A stretch of 64,000 nt of DNA, taken from the NCBI GenBank assembly GCA_963676605.2, contig CAXXSP010000065.1, forward strand, positions 46,224 through 110,223, written 5' to 3'. The DNA is from SABI01 sp963676605 (lineage in GTDB: Bacteria > Spirochaetota > Spirochaetia > Sphaerochaetales > Sphaerochaetaceae). This document shows, piece after piece, positions 60,093 to 64,000 of this stretch. Every line of letters begins with the position of its first letter. Within the stretch, counting starts at the first letter, position 1. The notes under the pieces were generated by a model. It searched no databases and was not told the DNA's origin. It saw only the letters and a list, made by a program, of their open reading frames with translations. A program made the translations under genes and the position numbers.

Positions 60093-61961
60093 ATGGAGCA
60101 AAAGAAATTCAAGACGGAAGTGTCTGAACTGCTGCATCTTATTATTCATTCTCTCTATTCTCACAAGGAGATATTCCTGAGGGAACTGATCAGTAACGCA
60201 TCCGATGCGCTCGACAAACTGAAGTACGAAACACTGACAAACCCTGAATACAAGAGTCTGCAGTTTGATCCCCATATCGAACTCAGTTTTGATGGTGAAG
60301 GAAAGAAGAAGACACTGACTATCACAGATAACGGTATTGGAATGGGTCACGATGACCTTGCAAGTGATCTCGGTACGATTGCACGTTCAGGTACCCGTAA
60401 CTTCCTGAAGAATCTCACAGACGATCAGAAGAAGGATTCAAACCTTATCGGTCAGTTCGGTGTCGGTTTCTACAGTTCCTTCATGGTGGCCAGCAAGGTT
60501 GAAGTTATCAGCCGGAAGGCCGGAAGCGAGGAAGCCTGGAAATGGTCTTCCACCGGAAAAGGTGTCTTCAATCTCGAAGAGACTGAAAAGGACGAACAGG
60601 GAACCACCATCATCATCCACCTCAATGAAGAGGGTGATGAATATGCGAACCGCTGGGCTCTTGACCGTCTGATCAAGCAGTACTCAGATCATATCGCCTA
60701 CCCGATCTTCCTCTCCTATGATCAGGATGAGTATGATGACAAGGGCAAGAAGAAGGGAAGCGAACACAAGAGAGAGCAGGTGAACTCCGCTGCTGCTCTG
60801 TGGAGACGCAGCAAGAGCGAGCTCACTGCAGAGGACTATAATGAGTTCTACAAGAGCTTCTCCTATGATACTGAGGATCCCGCCTTCTACATTCATACAC
60901 AGGCTGAGGGTGTAAACAACTATACGACGCTCTTCTACATTCCTTCGAAAGCTCCCTTCGACATGTACAATGCCGATTACAAGAGCGGTGTGAAGCTCTA
61001 TGTGAAGCGTGTATATATCACCGACGACGAGAAGGAACTTCTTCCGACCTACCTGAGGTTCGTCAGAGGTATTATCGATAGTGAAGACCTCCCTCTCAAT
61101 GTGAGCAGAGAGATCCTCCAGCAGAACCGCGTGATGAGTAATATCAGGAACGCCTCTGTGAAGAAGATCCTCGGTGAACTGAAGAAGCTGTCAGAACAGA
61201 ATCCCGAGCTCTATACCACGGTGATCACTGAGTTCAACAGACCCCTCAAGGAAGGACTGTACAGCGACTTTGCGAACAGAGACGCTCTCCTTTCCCTTGT
61301 CCGTTTCAAGAGTACTGAGGTTGAGGGATATACCTCGCTCGCACAGTACAAAGAGCGGATGAAAGAGGATCAGAAGGCGATCTACTATCTTGCAGGCGGC
61401 AGCGAAGACACGATCCGCCGTTCGCCTCTCCTGCAGGGCTACAAGAAGAAGGGGTATGAAGTCCTGATCATGGGTGATGATATCGATGATATCGTTGTTC
61501 CTTCGATCGGAACCTTCGAAGAGCTTCCTCTGAAGGCTATCAATAAATCGGGAGCTGTCGATGATATCGAAGAGACCGAAGAGAAGAAGAAGAAAGAGGA
61601 AGAAGGAAAGGATGTCATCAAGAAGATGAAGGATGCCCTCGGAGAGAGAGTAAAGGATGTTGTGGTTTCCACCCGTCTGGTCGACTCTCCCGTAGCCGTG
61701 GTCGTTGACGACAATGACATGTCGGTCCAGATGCAGCAGATCCTGAAGCAGATGGGGCAGGGCGAAGTTCCTGAGAGCAAACCTATCCTCGAGATCAATC
61801 TCGATCACCCGATGGTCAAGAAGATCGTTGACTCGAATGATGACGAGTATGTGAAGAGCATGAGCGGTATCCTGCTCGATTCAGCGCTCATCCATGAAGG
61901 GGTCATGCTGAAGAATCCTGCGGACTTCGTCAACACACTTCACGAGCTCTTATCCAAGTAA
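60093..61961 (+). CDS. htpG: chaperone HtpG (Hsp90)
   Basis: 622 residues from ATG 60093 (GGAGGA upstream; the frame extends to 60054 but without a ribosome-binding site). GHKL ATPase domain: HSHKEIFLRELISNASDALD in variant form (SLYSHKEIFLREL), ITDNGIGMG, GQFGVGFYSSFMVA and GTTIIIHL. The middle domain contains LPLNVSREILQQNR and the C-terminal dimer domain is present. An acidic/Lys-rich linker (EETEEKKKKEEEGKD) occurs near 505. It is an ATP-driven cytosolic chaperone. A terminator follows. Confidence 0.97.
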   Translation: MEQKKFKTEVSELLHLIIHSLYSHKEIFLRELISNASDALDKLKYETLTNPEYKSLQFDPHIELSFDGEGKKKTLTITDNGIGMGHDDLASDLGTIARSGTRNFLKNLTDDQKKDSNLIGQFGVGFYSSFMVASKVEVISRKAGSEEAWKWSSTGKGVFNLEETEKDEQGTTIIIHLNEEGDEYANRWALDRLIKQYSDHIAYPIFLSYDQDEYDDKGKKKGSEHKREQVNSAAALWRRSKSELTAEDYNEFYKSFSYDTEDPAFYIHTQAEGVNNYTTLFYIPSKAPFDMYNADYKSGVKLYVKRVYITDDEKELLPTYLRFVRGIIDSEDLPLNVSREILQQNRVMSNIRNASVKKILGELKKLSEQNPELYTTVITEFNRPLKEGLYSDFANRDALLSLVRFKSTEVEGYTSLAQYKERMKEDQKAIYYLAGGSEDTIRRSPLLQGYKKKGYEVLIMGDDIDDIVVPSIGTFEELPLKAINKSGAVDDIEETEEKKKKEEEGKDVIKKMKDALGERVKDVVVSTRLVDSPVAVVVDDNDMSVQMQQILKQMGQGEVPESKPILEINLDHPMVKKIVDSNDDEYVKSMSGILLDSALIHEGVMLKNPADFVNTLHELLSK

Positions 61962-61984
61962 CAGATACAGAACATACAGCTAGA

Positions 61985-62009
61985 CAGGCGGGGTTTCCCG
62001 CCTGTTTTT
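61985..62009 (+). terminator. terminator of htpG
   Basis: CAGGCGGG (61985-61992) pairs with CCCGCCTG (61997-62004), followed by five T. Confidence 0.9.
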
Positions 62010-62080
62010 CGTGAAACCTCTTGTGAACCTTCCGTGAGTCCGATTATGATACGAACATAGACATGCAAGGAGGATCTATC

Positions 62081-62905
62081 GTGGAAAAAGGCAGATCGCT
62101 TATTGATTCCGTGAAAGTGTGGGTGAATGAGGAGTTATTCAACATATTGCTCGACGTGCTTGTCATCCTTCTTATTTTAATCGTAGCTGAGATAGCTATC
62201 TCGATACTGAAAAAGGTGCTCAAAAAAGCCCTGGGGAAGAGCAGGAAGCTCTCCGAGCTATTCCAGCGGCTTCTTCTCAAGGTCCTGATCGGTCTTGCTC
62301 AGATAGTGGTTGTCATGGTCATACTCTCTCGGCTTGGAGTCGATCTTGCTCCGATCATAGCAGGACTCGGAGTGACAGGCTTCATTCTCGGCTTTGCCTT
62401 CCAGGAGACGATCGGGAACTTCCTCGCGGGAGCGATGATAGCAATCAATGCCCCCTTCAGGATAGGGGATTATATCGAGGTCGGCGGGCTGGCCGGCTCG
62501 GTGAGAGATATGGATTTCATGAGTGTCACACTCGCCACCCCTGACAACAAACGCGTAGTAATGGCAAACAAGCTGATCTGGGGACATGCAATCGTCAATT
62601 ACTCATACACCGAAACCCGCCGTGTCGAGATGGGGGTCTCCATTGCCTATGATTCTGATGTGAATAAGGCGAAGGAGCTTATCCGTGGTATGATCTCTTC
62701 CTATGCAGAGGTTCTTGAAGAGCCCAAGCCTGTCGTCGAAGTTATGAAACTTGGAGAATCTTCAGTTGATATCGTGGTGAGACCGTGGACAGCACCGTCC
62801 GATTACTGGGCAGTCTACTTCCGCTTCCAGCAGGAAGTGCTTGAGACCTTCAGGAGAGAAGGAATTGAAATTCCCTTCCCTCAGCTCGATATCCACAAGG
62901 ACTGA
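62081..62905 (+). CDS. small-conductance mechanosensitive channel (MscS family)
   Basis: 274 residues from GTG 62081, placed 7 bases after a strong AAGGAGG; the in-frame ATG at 62063 has no such site. Three TM helices: TM1 (LLDVLVILLILIVAEIAISI), TM2 (about 75-95) and the pore helix TM3 with GLGVTGFILGFAFQETIGNF. The beta domain follows (PFRIGDYIEVGGLAGSVRDM), then the C-terminal vestibule. It releases solutes on hypo-osmotic shock. Confidence 0.93.
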   Translation: MEKGRSLIDSVKVWVNEELFNILLDVLVILLILIVAEIAISILKKVLKKALGKSRKLSELFQRLLLKVLIGLAQIVVVMVILSRLGVDLAPIIAGLGVTGFILGFAFQETIGNFLAGAMIAINAPFRIGDYIEVGGLAGSVRDMDFMSVTLATPDNKRVVMANKLIWGHAIVNYSYTETRRVEMGVSIAYDSDVNKAKELIRGMISSYAEVLEEPKPVVEVMKLGESSVDIVVRPWTAPSDYWAVYFRFQQEVLETFRREGIEIPFPQLDIHKD

Positions 62906-62919
62906 TACCGTCAGTCCTT
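62897..62919. terminator. 9-bp perfect inverted repeat spanning both convergent stop codons
   Basis: AAGGACTGA (62897-62905), TACCG, TCAGTCCTT (62911-62919). Each arm encodes Lys-Asp-stop, so MscS and RlmE both end in KD. It may act as a bidirectional hairpin terminator, but there is no T-run. Confidence 0.5.
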
Positions 62920-63516
62920 CAGCCGGTCGAGTCCGATAAGAAAAAGCTCAAAAGAATCTGACCGGCTTGCTTTCGGCTTGAAACCTTTCGCCTTTACAAA
63001 GGTTTTTCTCATCTGCTGGAGGAGTGTCTGTTCACCTCCTCCCTGGAATATCTTGATCACAAGGTTCCCGTGCTCTTTGAGATGCTCGAGAGCGAGTGTG
63101 TAGACCTGTTCTGCAAGATACTCGCTCCTGCTTGTGTCTACCGAGCGGTTGCCAGTGGTCATCGGGGCAGCATCGCTGATGATCGTATCATACGGACCTT
63201 CAGCAACAAGCAGTTCCCTGATCTCGGGAGAGAAGGCATCTCCGGTGAGGGCAGTCACATTGAACGGTACCGGGTTTATATTTAGGGGATTGAGGTCTAC
63301 TGCAACAATCTTTCCCGTCTCCTTCAGGATCGTGCGCTGAACGTAGAGGGTCCATGAACCCGGAGCCGCACCGACATCAAGGACGGTATCTCCCTTTCGT
63401 ATGATCCTGTGCTGCTTCTGGATCTCCTCAAGCTTGTAGACGCTTCGTGCAGGGTATCCTTCCTTTCGGGCCTTCAGTGTGTAAAAATCTGCTGTATCTC
63501 TTCTGCTCTTTGCCAT
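62911..63516 (-). CDS. rlmE: 23S rRNA (uridine-2552-2'-O)-methyltransferase RlmE
   Basis: 201 residues. FtsJ-type Rossmann methyltransferase: DFYTLKARKEGYPARSVYKL (first catalytic Lys), VLDVGAAPGSW (SAM motif), IISDAAPMTTGNRSVD (catalytic Asp), NLVIKIFQGG (Lys) and SFELFLIG (Glu). It methylates U2552 in the ribosomal A-loop. The ATG has no Shine-Dalgarno. TAGTAT ends 6 bases upstream but the -35 is poor. Confidence 0.95.
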   Translation of the reverse strand: MAKSRRDTADFYTLKARKEGYPARSVYKLEEIQKQHRIIRKGDTVLDVGAAPGSWTLYVQRTILKETGKIVAVDLNPLNINPVPFNVTALTGDAFSPEIRELLVAEGPYDTIISDAAPMTTGNRSVDTSRSEYLAEQVYTLALEHLKEHGNLVIKIFQGGGEQTLLQQMRKTFVKAKGFKPKASRSDSFELFLIGLDRLKD

Positions 63517-63572
63517 GAGACCATACTACCATGATACGCTGGATCTTTTGTAGCCTTTAGAAGGGGGGGAAC

Positions 63573-64000
63573 TCAGAACCGGTAGCGTAGACTTATCTGA
63601 GGTTGAAGAACGACTTCTATGCTGTCTGTAAGAGACGATTCTCCTGATGACCAGACTGCTGCGTCGATCATTTCCGTGACGACGGCGAAATGATCAAAGA
63701 AAACACCTTCCACACCGATACCTCCGCCGACAGCGAACTCAAGGGTGAAGGGAGATTTTTCGTAGGCTTCCAGGGCCGAATTGTATACCGCTTCAATGTA
63801 TCCTCGATGCCGTGCGCCGACGACCATGTAGAGACGGCCTGTAAGCCACGATCCGAACGAGTCAGTATACACGGGATACTGGAATTCAAGGCCGGTATTG
63901 TAGGCCAGAGGGGAGGCTCCTGTAGAATAGTCGGGGAAAGCCATGATGCCGCCAGCCACCTGGTAGCCGAAGGAGTCACCCCAGTTCTGGTAGCTGAGAC
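63573..64000 (-). CDS. C-terminal part of an outer-membrane beta-barrel protein
   Basis: An open frame of 142 codons enters from the right edge without a start; the GTG at 63959 is internal. The sequence alternates polar and hydrophobic residues with Gly/aromatic-rich strands (LSYQNWGDSFGYQVAGGIMA, FTLEFAVGGGIGVEGVFFDH) and ends LQPQISLRYRF. The terminal Phe with alternating residues is the BAM recognition signal. Specific family not identifiable from this part. Confidence 0.65.
   Translation of the reverse strand, partial: LSYQNWGDSFGYQVAGGIMAFPDYSTGASPLAYNTGLEFQYPVYTDSFGSWLTGRLYMVVGARHRGYIEAVYNSALEAYEKSPFTLEFAVGGGIGVEGVFFDHFAVVTEMIDAAVWSSGESSLTDSIEVVLQPQISLRYRF

Noticed and set aside
1..64000. 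tRNA, rRNA, tmRNA or prophage genes
   Set aside because: Intergenic stretches were read for tRNA arms and CCA-type ends, and the genes for phage structural or integrase proteins; none was convincing.

Overview
The window looks like a chromosome segment of a free-living or host-associated spirochaete (Spirochaetota; order not resolvable by eye). This is inferred from a diderm gene set (a LolA-like carrier, beta-barrel proteins, Lgt, a CtpA-type protease), a very long GH13 protein of a type I associate with spirochaetes, a MurA with Asp in place of the catalytic Cys, and abundant c-di-GMP proteins. No tRNA, rRNA or CRISPR array was seen.

Layout. 0-4.3 kb: a PfkB kinase cut by the left edge, then murA, an outer-membrane barrel gene and the end of a lolA-like gene, all broken by about a dozen single-base frame changes. 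Between murA and the barrel gene lies an AT-rich stretch with DnaA-box-like sites and two hairpins with an identical loop. 4.1-7.9 kb: a TetR-controlled operon for a LolA-like protein, an MMPL/RND exporter and the barrel. 8-16 kb: housekeeping genes (an AAA+ activator relic, rsmE, ctpA, lgt, an aminopeptidase, gpmI). 16-22 kb: a membrane protein, a DAACS-like symporter, the GH13 protein, pth. 22.4-43 kb: a REC-PAS-PAS-GGDEF-EAL phosphodiesterase, a YqfO-like protein, metH-metF, nth, a fused DAHP synthase/prephenate dehydratase, sdaA, a CBS / EIIA-CBS / ArsB-NhaD transporter operon, leuS, a CNNM/CorC protein and a transporter.

43.2-56.8 kb is the accessory part and the most interesting. Four related secreted beta-rich proteins (about 171-214 aa; here P1-P4) surround a c-di-GMP block made of a membrane GGDEF-EAL protein, a sensor kinase and a REC-GGDEF cyclase. 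P1, P2 and P3 share an almost identical promoter (TTGACATAAG, 17-bp spacer, TAC-type -10). A group II intron sits directly behind the P1 terminator, and an IS5/IS1182-like element has split P3 inside its signal peptide. Removing the element and one 7-bp target duplicate restores a 171-aa reading frame. I read this as a co-regulated surface-protein locus, probably linked to c-di-GMP signalling, that is being eroded by mobile elements.

56.8-64 kb: LysE exporter, Crp/Fnr regulator, DUF4386 protein, ROK regulator, htpG, mscS, rlmE and the end of another barrel protein.

A window-wide pattern: at least a dozen genes without a Shine-Dalgarno sequence have a sigma70-like promoter whose -10 box ends only 6-9 bases before the start codon, so their mRNAs should be leaderless. 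Genes with a good Shine-Dalgarno lack this arrangement. The pattern also settles several start codons (lgt, pth, lysE-like, the small gene at 37776).
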